51,890 nt of DNA from an uncultured Eubacterium sp. (GTDB lineage Bacteria; Bacillota; Clostridia; Peptostreptococcales; Anaerovoracaceae), in contig CAJJPZ010000003.1 in NCBI GenBank assembly GCA_905193765.1, positions 1 to 51,890 on the forward strand, in the 5' to 3' direction. Below the pieces are notes generated by a model. That model worked only from the letters and a program-made list of their open reading frames with translations. It was not told the DNA's origin and made no database searches. Of this stretch, positions 7,786 to 16,376 are shown piece by piece; position 1 is the first letter of the stretch; every line of letters begins with the position of its first letter. A program made the translations under genes and the position numbers.

Positions 7786-8763
7786 TTACCTGTCCAGGAT
7801 GTTCCGGATGGCGGTCCGCATGAGTTCTATGTCGGTTATGGTGTTGACTTCACGTTTGATGTATGATGCGCCACGGATGCCCTTGATGTACCAGCCCACG
7901 TGCTTGCGTATCTCTCTGACGGCGATGCCTTCGCCCTTGTCGGCGGCCACCATGTCCAGGTGGCGCAACAGCATCAGCACGCGTTCCTCCACGGTTGGTT
8001 CCGGCGGCTGCGGCAGGCCGTTCCACAGCGCTGCGGCATCCCGGAATATCCACGGGTTCCCCAGTGCACCCCGGGCGATCATCACTCCGTCGCAACTGGT
8101 CTCCTGCAGCATCGCCACGGCATCACGGCCGGTGTTCACATCACCGTTGCCTATAACAGGGATCCCGACGCTGTCCTTCACCCTGGCGATGACATCCCAG
8201 TCGGCCCTGCCTTCGTAATACTGTTCCCTCGTCCTGCCGTGGACCGTCACAGCTGAAGCGCCTGCAGCCTCCGCTGCCTTCGCAGTCTCCACGGCCGTAT
8301 CTTCGCCCTTTGCGAAACCCATACGGAACTTTACCGTAACAGGCTTGCCTGCAGCCTTCACCATGGCGCAGACTATATCGTAGAGCAGGTCGGGTTTCTT
8401 TATCAGCGCGGAGCCTTCTCCGTTTTTCACGATCTTGGGCACAGGACACCCCGCATTGAGGTCCAGTATCAGATTACCTGCATCCCTCAGGGAGTTGGCA
8501 GTGAATTCCATGATCTCCGGGTCGCTGCCGAAGACCTGTATGCCGAACCGGTCCGTTTCATCAGGCCCGGGGACCAGCAGATCTTGGCTCTTCCTGTCTC
8601 CATACCACAGACCCTTGCCGCTGACCATTTCCGTATAAACGAACGAAGCCCCTTGCTCAAGGCAGAGACTCCGCATGGATCTGTCCGTTATCCCCGCCAG
8701 CGGGGCGAGGATGAAGGGCGTATCAAAAATTATATCGTCGATATTAAAAGGCTGCTTTTTCAT
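7786..8763 (-). CDS. dusB: tRNA-dihydrouridine synthase
   Basis: This 325-residue FMN enzyme reduces uridines in the tRNA D-loop to dihydrouridine with NADPH. Visible motifs are the N-terminal LAPLAGITDRSMRSLC, the catalytic cysteine segment LNAGCPVPKIVKNGEGSALI, the substrate/FMN region VTVKFRMGF, VTVHGRTREQYYEG, and the phosphate-binding PVIGNGDV and ARGALGNPWIF. The C-terminal helical domain is present. The ATG at 8763 follows GAGGAGA and lies 20 bases inside the end of coaX, which implies translational coupling; a TTG at 8784 is an alternative start. The dusB family is inferred from overall similarity to the Firmicutes enzyme that neighbours coaX and ftsH in many genomes. Confidence 0.92.
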   Translation of the reverse strand: MKKQPFNIDDIIFDTPFILAPLAGITDRSMRSLCLEQGASFVYTEMVSGKGLWYGDRKSQDLLVPGPDETDRFGIQVFGSDPEIMEFTANSLRDAGNLILDLNAGCPVPKIVKNGEGSALIKKPDLLYDIVCAMVKAAGKPVTVKFRMGFAKGEDTAVETAKAAEAAGASAVTVHGRTREQYYEGRADWDVIARVKDSVGIPVIGNGDVNTGRDAVAMLQETSCDGVMIARGALGNPWIFRDAAALWNGLPQPPEPTVEERVLMLLRHLDMVAADKGEGIAVREIRKHVGWYIKGIRGASYIKREVNTITDIELMRTAIRNILDR

Positions 8764-9595
8764 ACTTCTCCTCGAGATCTTCAAGAGTGTGCTTGTGGTC
8801 GTGCCTCTTGAGTTTTCTGTTCTTCTCGTATATCAGCCTCAGTCCTTCGAGGGTCAGCATCTTGTCCACATGATCTATGCAGTCGATGCCGGCGTCGATG
8901 AGGGCGGCCAGACCGCCGGTGGCGATGACCTTCACCTCGCACTCACTGCCTTCGTATTCCTGAAGCTCCTTTTTCATTTTGCGCACCACGTAGTCCACCA
9001 TGCCCATGTGTCCGTATACCAGACCGGACTGCATGCTGTTTATGGTGTTGCGGCATATGACGTGACCCGGCTCCTCCAGTTCCACCTTGGGGAGTTTGGC
9101 GGTCTTTTCGAAAAGTGCCTCCGAGGAGATCTTCAGTCCCGGCGCGATGGTACCGCCCAGATACTCTGCCTCTGCCGAGATGGCGCAGAAAGTGGTGGCT
9201 GTGCCGAAATCTATTATTATCAGCGGGCCGCTGTACTTGGCGTGGGCCGCCACGGCATTGACGATCCTGTCCGATCCCACCTGCTTGGGGTTATCGTATT
9301 TTATTACCAGGCCGGTCTTGATCCCCGGGCCTATGACGATGGCTCTCCTGTGAAAATATTTCTGTGACAGGTGCTGAAGGGTATAGAGCACTGAAGGTAC
9401 CACTGTGGATATTATGACGTCTTTGACGTCCGTCACTTTCAGTCCTTCGTAGCTGAACAGCTGGTTCACGATCATACCGTACTCGTCAGCACTTTTGTTA
9501 TAGTCCGTCTCCAGCCTCCAGCTGGTTATCATCTTGCCGTCGTCAAAGACGCCCATGACTATATTGGTGTTTCCTACATCGAATGCTAGCAGCAT
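8744..9595 (-). CDS. coaX: Type III pantothenate kinase
   Basis: This 283-residue enzyme phosphorylates pantothenate, the first step of coenzyme A synthesis. It belongs to the ASKHA fold: the N-terminal phosphate loop LLAFDVGNTNIVMG, the pantothenate-binding GSDRIVNAVAAHAKY, and DFGTATTFCAIS with the catalytic aspartate are all visible, followed by GGTIAPGL. The length is normal. ATG 9595 follows AAAGGAGACGA; the frame is open further upstream but those residues do not fit the family. It overlaps dusB at its 3' end. In Bacillus coaX lies next to ftsH; here ftsH is about 8 kb away. Confidence 0.95.
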   Translation of the reverse strand: MLLAFDVGNTNIVMGVFDDGKMITSWRLETDYNKSADEYGMIVNQLFSYEGLKVTDVKDVIISTVVPSVLYTLQHLSQKYFHRRAIVIGPGIKTGLVIKYDNPKQVGSDRIVNAVAAHAKYSGPLIIIDFGTATTFCAISAEAEYLGGTIAPGLKISSEALFEKTAKLPKVELEEPGHVICRNTINSMQSGLVYGHMGMVDYVVRKMKKELQEYEGSECEVKVIATGGLAALIDAGIDCIDHVDKMLTLEGLRLIYEKNRKLKRHDHKHTLEDLEEKYEKAAF

Positions 9596-9699
9596 AATTC
9601 GTCTCCTTTGTACGTTATTGCTCCGCGATCCGCGTCTGCCGCGGTATACGGGCTCTGTCACCTGCCCGTATGCAAAATCTCCACGTCCGGTAAATGACA

Positions 9700-9724
9700 G
9701 AAGCGGTTCATAATGAACCGCTTC
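9700..9724. terminator. Hairpin below the decarboxylase operon
   Basis: A perfect 25-base hairpin with arms GAAGCGGTTCAT/ATGAACCGCTTC lies between the biotin carrier gene and coaX. The T-rich tract is on the plus side (TTATTTTAT), so as a terminator for the minus-strand decarboxylase transcript it is imperfect. It may act as a processing or stability hairpin. Confidence 0.5.
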
Positions 9725-9775
9725 TTATTTTATCATGGATCTGGTGGATTCCAAAATGTTTTTTGCCTTGTCGGG

Positions 9776-10162
9776 CTATTTAAGTGTTACAAGCACGTCG
9801 CCTGCGTTCACTGATGCGCCTTTTACTGCTGTGATCTTGTCAACAGTGCCTGCGCCTGACGCCATTATTTCGTTCTCCATCTTCATGGCTTCCAGGATGA
9901 CCAGGACGTCGCCTTTGTTCACAGGCTGGCCTTCTGTAACTTTGATGTCCAGGACTGTTCCCGGCATCGGTGCTGTTACTGTGCTGGCGCCGGCTGGGGC
10001 AGGCGCTGCCGGTGCCGGTGCGGGTGCTGCGGCGGGAGCTGCAGGGGCTGCTGCGACTGGTGTCGGAGCAGGGGCTGCAGGGGCTGCCGATGCAACGGTT
10101 CCTGCCTCGGTCACTTCAACTGCATATGTAACTCCATTAACAGTGATGTTATACTTTTTCAT
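9776..10162 (-). CDS. mmdC: Biotin carrier (gamma) subunit of a decarboxylase
   Basis: A 128-residue biotin carboxyl carrier protein. It has a short N-terminal beta segment (MKKYNITVNGVTYAVEV), a long flexible Ala/Pro hinge of about 40 residues, and a C-terminal biotinyl domain. The biotinylated lysine is in EAMKMENEI, and the PMPGTV motif opens the domain. It carries CO2 from the carboxyltransferase to the membrane subunit of a Na+-pumping decarboxylase (methylmalonyl-CoA or glutaconyl-CoA type). It is the last gene of the mmdA-mmdD-mmdC cluster, 30 bases after mmdD. The substrate assignment depends on mmdA, so an oxaloacetate or glutaconyl-CoA enzyme cannot be excluded. Confidence 0.88.
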   Translation of the reverse strand: MKKYNITVNGVTYAVEVTEAGTVASAAPAAPAPTPVAAAPAAPAAAPAPAPAAPAPAGASTVTAPMPGTVLDIKVTEGQPVNKGDVLVILEAMKMENEIMASGAGTVDKITAVKGASVNAGDVLVTLK

Positions 10163-10192
10163 TTCAATCAGTTCCTTTCACAAAATATATGC

Positions 10193-10678
10193 TTATTTAT
10201 CTGTCTGTCTGCGATCGACGCCCGGCTGTGCTGTATTCTGCCAGTACTTTCTGCCGCTCATGCTTTCTTTGCGTGCGACGTTCATCCACGGAGCCATATC
10301 TCCTGAATCTCTCGCTATCTTTCTGACAGTCAGATTCCCCGGAACACAGCTGTTCCTGCTGCTCATGTCTTCTTCATAGGCTGCTACGGCAGCTGTCAGC
10401 ACTGCGATAAGCGTATCGTCTGACTCTGCCTTCGGTGCCGGAGCCGGAGCCGGGGCAACTGCAGGCGTTACAGTGGCTGCCTGTGGCTGCGCCTTGCTGT
10501 TTTTCTTTCCGGTGTTCATAGCTTTACCCATGACGGATATGAATCCCCACAGCAGAAGCAGTATGCAGAACGTTATACCCATGCCCATGAGCATAGTGAC
10601 AGCTGATCCCGCCATCTTCTCTCCGAATCCCAGAGATGTGATAAGCTCAGGATCTGAGAACTTTTCCATTAAACCCAT
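10193..10678 (-). CDS. mmdD: OadG/MmdD-type small membrane subunit of decarboxylase
   Basis: A 161-residue protein with one transmembrane helix (about residues 24-50: SAVTMLMGMGITFCILLLLWG), a Lys/Ala/Pro-rich linker, and a C-terminal part containing DDTLIAVLTAAVAAYEE, the hallmark of the OadG/MmdD family. This subunit holds the carboxyltransferase to the membrane beta subunit in Na+-translocating decarboxylases. The C-terminal tail (NVARKESMSGRKYWQNT) resembles other members. GGAGGTAAACA precedes the ATG. It lies 13 bases after mmdA. The membrane beta subunit gene, normally part of such operons, is not in this window. Confidence 0.85.
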   Translation of the reverse strand: MGLMEKFSDPELITSLGFGEKMAGSAVTMLMGMGITFCILLLLWGFISVMGKAMNTGKKNSKAQPQAATVTPAVAPAPAPAPKAESDDTLIAVLTAAVAAYEEDMSSRNSCVPGNLTVRKIARDSGDMAPWMNVARKESMSGRKYWQNTAQPGVDRRQTDK

Positions 10679-10691
10679 TGTTTACCTCCTG

Positions 10692-12239
10692 TTAAAGTGG
10701 TATATTACCGTGTTTCTTTGCCGGTAATGATTCTCTCTTGGTGCTCAGCATATCCAGAGCACTTATTATTCTCTGTCTCGACGTTGCGGGTTCGATGATA
10801 TCGTCTACATATCCCAGTTCTGCTGCGATATAAGGGTTGTTGAATTTCCTCTCGTATTCTTCTATCTTTTCTTTCCTTACGGCCTCAGGATCTTCAGCTG
10901 CCCTGATCTCCTTCTTCACTGACGAGATTATATTGACTGCTCCTGATGCGCCCATTACAGCGATCTGCGCCGACGGCCATGCCAGTACCATATCTGATCC
11001 CAGCTCCTTGTTGCACATACCGATATATGCTCCGCCGTATGCTTTTCTCAGTATCATCGTTATCTTCGGTACGGTGGCTTCGCAGTACGCATAGAGCATC
11101 TTGGCTCCGTGTCTGATTATGCCGCCGTGTTCCTGGGATGTTCCCGGCAGGAAGCCCGGAACGTCTTCTATCGTAAGCAGCGGTATGTTGAATGCATCGC
11201 ATCTTCTTATGAATCTCGCTGCTTTGTCTGAGGCGTTTATATCGAGACAGCCTGCTCCTACCTGAGGCTGGTTGGCGATAACGCCTACTGTGGATCCGGC
11301 CATCCTGATGTAGCATGTGATCATGTTCTTCGCATAGTGTGGCATCACGTCAAAGAGTATGCCATCGTCTGCGATCTTCCTGATGATCTCATACATGTCA
11401 TATGCTTTGTTAGGATTTTCCGGTATTATATCATTGAGTTCAGGTATCATTCTGTTGATATCGTCGCTGCATGCGTAGACCGGCGCGGTCTCCATGTTGT
11501 TGGACGGGATGTAGCTCAGCAGCTCTCTCACCATCAGCAGGGCCTCTTCATCGTTGCTGCCGATGAAATGAGCTACGCCGCTTATGGTATTGTGAGTCAT
11601 GGCTCCGCCCAGCTGCTCCGACGTCACGACTTCTCCCGTAACTGTCCTGATGACCTCAGGTCCCGTTATGAACAGCTGCCTCGACTTGTCGACCATGAAC
11701 ACATAGTCTGTGATAGCCGGTGAATATACTGCACCGCCTGCACAAGGTCCCATTATTACCGATATCTGAGGAATGACTCCCGACGAAATAGTATTATTGC
11801 GGAAGATCTTGCCGAATCCCGAAAGTGCGGCCACACCTTCTTCGACTCTGGCTCCGCCTGAATCCTGGAGTCCGACTATCGGAGCTCCCATCTTGAGTGC
11901 CATGCCCTGTACTTTTACGATCTTTTCTGCGTGATATTCTCCCAGCGAACCTCCGCTTACCGTGAAGTCCTGTGCAAAGGCGAATACCAGCCTTCCATCT
12001 ACCTGACCGTATCCTGTAACAACGCCGTCTCCCGGCAGTTCTTTTTTATCCATTCCAAAATTATTGCATCTGTGTTTCACAAAAACATCGATCTCGACAA
12101 AGCTGTCTTTGTCAAAAAGGATGTCCAGCCTCTCCCTGGCAGTCAGCTTGCCTTTGGCATGCTGTGCTTCGATTCTCTTACTACCGCCTCCCTGTGCGAA
12201 TTTTTCTTTTTTGGTACGGAGTTCTTCAAGCTTGTTCAT
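10692..12239 (-). CDS. mmdA: Methylmalonyl-CoA decarboxylase alpha-type carboxyltransferase
   Basis: A 515-residue biotin-dependent acyl-CoA carboxyltransferase with two crotonase-like domains. The first has GGSLGEYHAEKIVKVQ, LQDSGGARVEEG and GPCAGGAVYSPA, forming one oxyanion hole. The second has DVPGFLPGTSQEHGGIIRHGAKMLYAY and RKAYGGAYIGM, forming the other. Length and sequence fit methylmalonyl-CoA decarboxylase alpha or propionyl-CoA carboxylase beta; the linked MmdD and MmdC favour decarboxylase. It transfers the carboxyl group from a CoA ester to biotin on MmdC, and a membrane partner would release CO2 and pump Na+. ATAAGGAGGCGCGCAG precedes the ATG. A palindrome and a small leader hairpin lie upstream. 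Confidence 0.88.
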   Translation of the reverse strand: MNKLEELRTKKEKFAQGGGSKRIEAQHAKGKLTARERLDILFDKDSFVEIDVFVKHRCNNFGMDKKELPGDGVVTGYGQVDGRLVFAFAQDFTVSGGSLGEYHAEKIVKVQGMALKMGAPIVGLQDSGGARVEEGVAALSGFGKIFRNNTISSGVIPQISVIMGPCAGGAVYSPAITDYVFMVDKSRQLFITGPEVIRTVTGEVVTSEQLGGAMTHNTISGVAHFIGSNDEEALLMVRELLSYIPSNNMETAPVYACSDDINRMIPELNDIIPENPNKAYDMYEIIRKIADDGILFDVMPHYAKNMITCYIRMAGSTVGVIANQPQVGAGCLDINASDKAARFIRRCDAFNIPLLTIEDVPGFLPGTSQEHGGIIRHGAKMLYAYCEATVPKITMILRKAYGGAYIGMCNKELGSDMVLAWPSAQIAVMGASGAVNIISSVKKEIRAAEDPEAVRKEKIEEYERKFNNPYIAAELGYVDDIIEPATSRQRIISALDMLSTKRESLPAKKHGNIPL

Positions 12240-12287
12240 CTGCGCGCCTCCTTATATTCGTGCTTTAGACTTTTCCTTAGAACAAAA

Positions 12288-12356
12288 GTGGCTTCGCCAC
12301 GTTTTATCATATGAAACTTTTGTTGATATTCCGGAAATATCGAAAACGATATTTCC
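12288..12356 (-). promoter_or_regulatory. Leader of mmdA: palindrome and small hairpin
   Basis: A perfect 24-base palindrome, GGAAATATCG-AAAA-CGATATTTCC (12333-12356), lies about 95 bases upstream of the mmdA start. A small hairpin GTGGC-TTC-GCCAC (12288-12300) lies closer to the gene and is followed by TTTTGTT on the minus strand. The palindrome is a candidate repressor site and the hairpin a possible weak attenuator or mRNA-stability element. The protein involved is unknown. The rest of 12357-12520 shows nothing recognisable. Confidence 0.5.
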
Positions 12357-12520
12357 TACATAATAAAAATGTCATTACACATTAATTCCATAACCCACTA
12401 TAACGTATGCTCCCGTACTTTTCAACGCTTTTAATCTTGTATACATTATTCATCGGCACTGTTTTTATATTTGCCATCTGTTGAAAAATGCGGGTTTAAA
12501 AAGAATATTGTCAGAATACA

Positions 12521-12544
12521 GAAGCGGGCCTTTAAGCCCGCTTC
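12521..12544. terminator. Perfect hairpin between mmdA promoter region and EAL gene
   Basis: GAAGCGGGC-CTTTAA-GCCCGCTTC is a perfect stem-loop about 100 bases below the main terminator of the EAL gene. Neither strand has a long T run after it. It may be a backup terminator; its function is uncertain. Confidence 0.4.
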
Positions 12545-12640
12545 ATTGACCTGGTACATAGATTAATGCTTATATATAATGATACCGCATCACGGCTTTT
12601 CTGTCCAGTGGATATGCGTTTCTTCAGGCATTTTTAGTAC

Positions 12641-12676
12641 AAAAAACGGTACCGTTCAGCAGTCTCCGGTACCGTC
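12641..12676 (-). terminator. Terminator of the EAL-domain gene
   Basis: On the minus strand an ACGGTACC...GGTACCGT stem with a 14-base loop is followed by six T residues. It lies about 90 bases after the stop codon. A second hairpin (GCAGCAGC...GCTGCTGC, about 12679-12703) lies between it and the gene. Confidence 0.8.
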
Positions 12677-12761
12677 GTAATGCAGCAGCATATGTTACGC
12701 TGCTGCTCCTTTTCAAATGTGGTTTGCAGAACATTCTGCTCCGGATCCTGTATGATCCGTA

Positions 12762-14684
12762 TCAGCTTTGTCCCGCCGGTATGACGATCTCTCTGATCTC
12801 GCCGGCTCTTGCAGGTCTGGCGTAGTAGTATCCCTGTATCTTGTCCACGCCCCATCTGCCCAGGAGCTCCACTTCCTCTTCTTTCTCGACACCCTCGGCT
12901 ATCACGTCGAAGCCCAGTTCACTGAGGGTCCTTACCACGTTCCTGTAGAACGTAGCTGCGAAATCACTGCTACAGATGCCTGTCAGCAGCGAACGGTCCA
13001 GCTTTACTCCTGTTACCGGGAGTTCTACCAGGTTGCTGAAGTCTGCATATCCCGATCCGAAATCATCTATACACAGACTTATCCCTGCCTGTCTGAACTT
13101 TGTAAAACTCAGTTCAACTTCCGCTTTATTGTGTATGACTGCGGTCTCTGTGATCTCGAATCTCAGTCTGCCTGTATCCACTCCGCATGACTTTATTATT
13201 GATATCAGCTCGTCACAGTGATCCGGGTCGCCCAGCTCCACAGCGGAGATGTTTATCTTGATATCGTCCAGATACTCCATGACGTCTTCATTTTCCCTGA
13301 TGAACCAGCATACTTTCCTGAGCTGCAGCTTGGTTATCTCCATTATGTGTCCGCTCTCCTCTGCCAGATGTATGAACACCTCCGGAGACATCCATTGTCC
13401 TGTCACAGGATGGCGCAGCCTGCTCAGTGTTTCCATGGAAACGAAGCGTTTCTTTTTCAGTGAATATACCGGCTGATATACGGTCTCCATCCTGTCGTTC
13501 CTGATGGCGTCCTCCATCACCCGTTCTATCTCCTGTTCCGCATAGAACATTTCCCTGTTTTCCGTAGTATCCTTTACTATCTGTGTCTTGCCTGACTTCT
13601 CAGCCTGTTTCAGCAGGAACCTGACATAGAGTGTCAGAGCTTCTATACTTTCTATGTCACGGAGATCCACCAGTTCCATCAGAGATGCGGCGCACCTTAT
13701 TGATCTGCCATCGACATTCATGCTGCCTCTGAACATTTTCCTGATGCATTTCGCCATGGTGTCCAGCGCTTCCTCAGAGTCTGCTTCCACCACGAACCTC
13801 TCAAGTCTGGTATGAAATATGTTTTTTATGCTGTCAAAGGCTTTCAGCCTGTCTGCGATCTTGCTGATGAGCTTTTCCTCGATACCTTTCTCGTACACCC
13901 TTGTTATCCGTTCCATCTGATAGAGCTCTATGACCAGCAGATACTGAGGCACTGCCTTCCTCTGACGTTCGACAAAGATCTGTCTGAAATATGTCAGGTT
14001 GAAACAGTCAGTATTCGTGTCGAGGTATGTCAGCGGGTTGCTCAGTTTGAGATATATGATATTTGTGCTGACTACGACTCCGAAACACATAAACATCATA
14101 TCGGATCCGAATGCACTGATGATGATCCCCAGTATCATGACCGAATATGCTATCAGGATCGAAATGACCCTGTGGTCTATGGATCTTCTGCACTTGTTTA
14201 CTATACAGCAGGCATTAAGAATACATATACAGGTTATAAATCCCATAAAAGGCATATAAAGCGCTGTTTCCTTCGTTGATCCGTCTGGATCGATATCATA
14301 TATGAAATGACCGTGCACATTTGCTACGACCGCTGCGATCCCGATCATAAGCAGTATCCTGTGCAGATACTGTTCCCATTTTCTGTCGGCGGCCCATATA
14401 CTGCTCAGCCTGTAACGACCATATCTGAGCATTTCATAGGATATCAGCAATATACATATATAGCATCCTGCCGATGCTGTCAGGAACTGCACTCTTTGAC
14501 TGAAAGGTACGAAACCGGCAGGTTCAATAGACAGCTCGCTCAGCACGCACATTATAAGCCCCGTCACCAGAATGAACATGAATATAAGAGAATATCTGTC
14601 CTTCAGCTTTTTCTGGTATACGAACTGTATAAGATCAGCTGCAAGGAAAATGAACCCTGCAAGCAGAAACGAAGCTCCCTGCAT
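12762..14684 (-). CDS. Membrane cyclic-di-GMP phosphodiesterase (degenerate GGDEF, EAL)
   Basis: This 640-residue signalling protein has an N-terminal region of about seven transmembrane helices (residues 1-215), a central GGDEF-like domain lacking the GGDEF motif (about 220-375), and a C-terminal EAL domain (about 390-635). EAL-domain features for c-di-GMP hydrolysis are retained: METLSR in place of EALLR (catalytic glutamate kept), INISAVEL, EITETAVI, DDFGSGYADF, VKLDRSL and AEGVEKEEE. It therefore probably hydrolyses c-di-GMP, while the GGDEF remnant may be regulatory. The seven-helix sensor resembles 7TM or MASE-like input modules, ligand unknown. GGGAAAGAACTG precedes the ATG. It appears to be monocistronic, with its own terminator. 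Confidence 0.88.
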   Translation of the reverse strand: MQGASFLLAGFIFLAADLIQFVYQKKLKDRYSLIFMFILVTGLIMCVLSELSIEPAGFVPFSQRVQFLTASAGCYICILLISYEMLRYGRYRLSSIWAADRKWEQYLHRILLMIGIAAVVANVHGHFIYDIDPDGSTKETALYMPFMGFITCICILNACCIVNKCRRSIDHRVISILIAYSVMILGIIISAFGSDMMFMCFGVVVSTNIIYLKLSNPLTYLDTNTDCFNLTYFRQIFVERQRKAVPQYLLVIELYQMERITRVYEKGIEEKLISKIADRLKAFDSIKNIFHTRLERFVVEADSEEALDTMAKCIRKMFRGSMNVDGRSIRCAASLMELVDLRDIESIEALTLYVRFLLKQAEKSGKTQIVKDTTENREMFYAEQEIERVMEDAIRNDRMETVYQPVYSLKKKRFVSMETLSRLRHPVTGQWMSPEVFIHLAEESGHIMEITKLQLRKVCWFIRENEDVMEYLDDIKINISAVELGDPDHCDELISIIKSCGVDTGRLRFEITETAVIHNKAEVELSFTKFRQAGISLCIDDFGSGYADFSNLVELPVTGVKLDRSLLTGICSSDFAATFYRNVVRTLSELGFDVIAEGVEKEEEVELLGRWGVDKIQGYYYARPARAGEIREIVIPAGQS

Positions 14685-14940
14685 CAGTTCTTTCCCTATA
14701 TATTAAGGCCGGTATGTTATATAATTTCATAATACTACCTTATATTCGAGCCGTCAAGACTTAATTAGCTATCAGTTAGTTTTCAAAAACACGCATCCGT
14801 TAAATAGACTGTTGAACTTTACAAAATCCATATGTGCTCCGCCACATGGTATCCTTTGGTATTTTATCACATCCCATGTTCTGATACTGTTCCATGTACG
14901 TTATTCGTTCAGAGTATACATGACTTTACCGCGTATCATC

Positions 14941-14982
14941 AAAGAAAAAGGAGATACACTGCCTGTTCAGGCATGCATCTCC
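14941..14982 (-). terminator. Terminator of glyA
   Basis: On the minus strand GGAGATGCATGCCTG...CAGGCAGTGTATCTCC forms a long stem followed by TTTTTTCTTT, 53 bases after the glyA stop codon. The remaining DNA between here and the EAL gene (14685-14940) is AT-rich and shows no gene. Confidence 0.85.
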
Positions 14983-15035
14983 CCTGTTTTCAAGATATGA
15001 TCCGGATGTCTCCGGGATCTGCACCCTCCTGCGAC

Positions 15036-16292
15036 TTAGAACTTGCCGAAGTTCTTGTGCAGCGGGTACTTGTCTGTCAGTTCCTTGACGATCTTTCTTG
15101 CTTCTTCCATAGCTGCAGCATCTTCAGGATTGTCGATGACGAGAGCGATAGCGTCAACTGTTCTTGCTACGTCTTCTTCCTTGAAGCCTCTGCTTGTCAT
15201 GGCAGGCGTACCCATTCTCAGACCGCTTGTTACGAACGGGCTCTGAGGATCATTAGGGATAGTGTTCTTGTTCGTTGTTATGTTGGCGTCGTCAAGCAGC
15301 TTCTCTGCCAGCTTGCCTGTTATGTTCTTGTTGACCAGCTTCACCAGTACGAGATGGTTGTCTGTTCCACCTGAAACCAGATCGAAGCCCTTGGCATTCA
15401 GGGCCTTTGCCAGTGCCTGTGCATTCTTTATGACCTGTTCCTGGTAATCCTTGAATCCCGGTTCCATTGCTTCCTTGAAGCAGACAGCCTTGGCTGCGAT
15501 CACGTGCATCAGCGGACCTCCCTGTGTTCCCGGGAATATAGCCTTATCGATGGCCTTGGCGAATTCTTCCTTGCAGAGGATCAGACCGCCTCTCGGCCCT
15601 CTCAGTGTCTTATGTGTGGTACTTGTCACGATGTCTGCATATTCCATCGGATTAGGATGATGTCCTGTAGCCACCAGACCTGCAACGTGAGCCATGTCTA
15701 CCATCAGCAGAGCGCCTACTTCGTCAGCGATCTCTTTGAATTTATCTGTATGTATGATCCTAGGATATGCTGATGCGCCTGCAACGATGAGTTTAGGCTT
15801 GTGCTTCAGAGCCAGTTCTCTCACATTGTCGAAATCGATGGTCTCTGTTTCAGGATCCAGGCCGTATGAAACGAAGTTGTATGACTTACCTGAAATGTTC
15901 ACAGGGGATCCGTGTGACAGATGTCCGCCGTTGGAAAGGTCCATACCCAGTACTGTATCTCCGTAGTTCAGCACTGCCTGGTAGACTGCTGTGTTGGCGT
16001 TGGCGCCTGAATGAGCCTGTACGTTGGCGTGGTCTGCGCCGAAGATCTTCTTGGCACGTTCGATAGCCAGTGTCTCCACTTCGTCTACGAATTCACATCC
16101 GCCGTAGTATCTCTTTCCCGGATAGCCTTCTGCATATTTGTTTGTCAGTGCGCTGCCCATTGCTTCCATGATCTCATAGTTTACGAAATTCTCTGAAGCG
16201 ATCATCTCGATCTTGGTTTCCTGACGGTTGATCTCTCTTTTCATTGCAGCCGTTATTTCAGGATCTGCTTTTTCCAGATAATTAAAATACAT
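15036..16292 (-). CDS. glyA: Serine hydroxymethyltransferase
   Basis: A 418-residue cytoplasmic PLP enzyme converting serine and tetrahydrofolate to glycine and methylene-tetrahydrofolate, the main source of one-carbon units. It is full length and highly conserved: TNKYAEGYPGKRYYGGCEFVD near the N-terminus, QAHSGANANTAVY, the DMAHVAGLVATG segment, and the PLP-lysine motif TSTTHKTLRGPRGG. It starts at ATG after ATAAGGAGACGAAC. It lies 84 bases downstream of the PucR-family regulator on the same strand and ends at a strong terminator, so it could be read as the last gene of an ftsH-pucR-glyA transcript or from its own promoter. Confidence 0.97.
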   Translation of the reverse strand: MYFNYLEKADPEITAAMKREINRQETKIEMIASENFVNYEIMEAMGSALTNKYAEGYPGKRYYGGCEFVDEVETLAIERAKKIFGADHANVQAHSGANANTAVYQAVLNYGDTVLGMDLSNGGHLSHGSPVNISGKSYNFVSYGLDPETETIDFDNVRELALKHKPKLIVAGASAYPRIIHTDKFKEIADEVGALLMVDMAHVAGLVATGHHPNPMEYADIVTSTTHKTLRGPRGGLILCKEEFAKAIDKAIFPGTQGGPLMHVIAAKAVCFKEAMEPGFKDYQEQVIKNAQALAKALNAKGFDLVSGGTDNHLVLVKLVNKNITGKLAEKLLDDANITTNKNTIPNDPQSPFVTSGLRMGTPAMTSRGFKEEDVARTVDAIALVIDNPEDAAAMEEARKIVKELTDKYPLHKNFGKF

Positions 16293-16376
16293 GTTCGTCT
16301 CCTTATCTTGAATTTTTAGCGATATTTTATCATGATCCCGGAAGGATCCGGTATTCTCCCGGGGACATGTATTGAA

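Noticed and set aside
10193..12239. Propionyl-CoA carboxylase beta subunit
   Set aside because: The carboxyltransferase alone would fit, but the adjacent OadG/MmdD-type and biotin carrier genes, without a biotin carboxylase gene, point to a decarboxylase instead.
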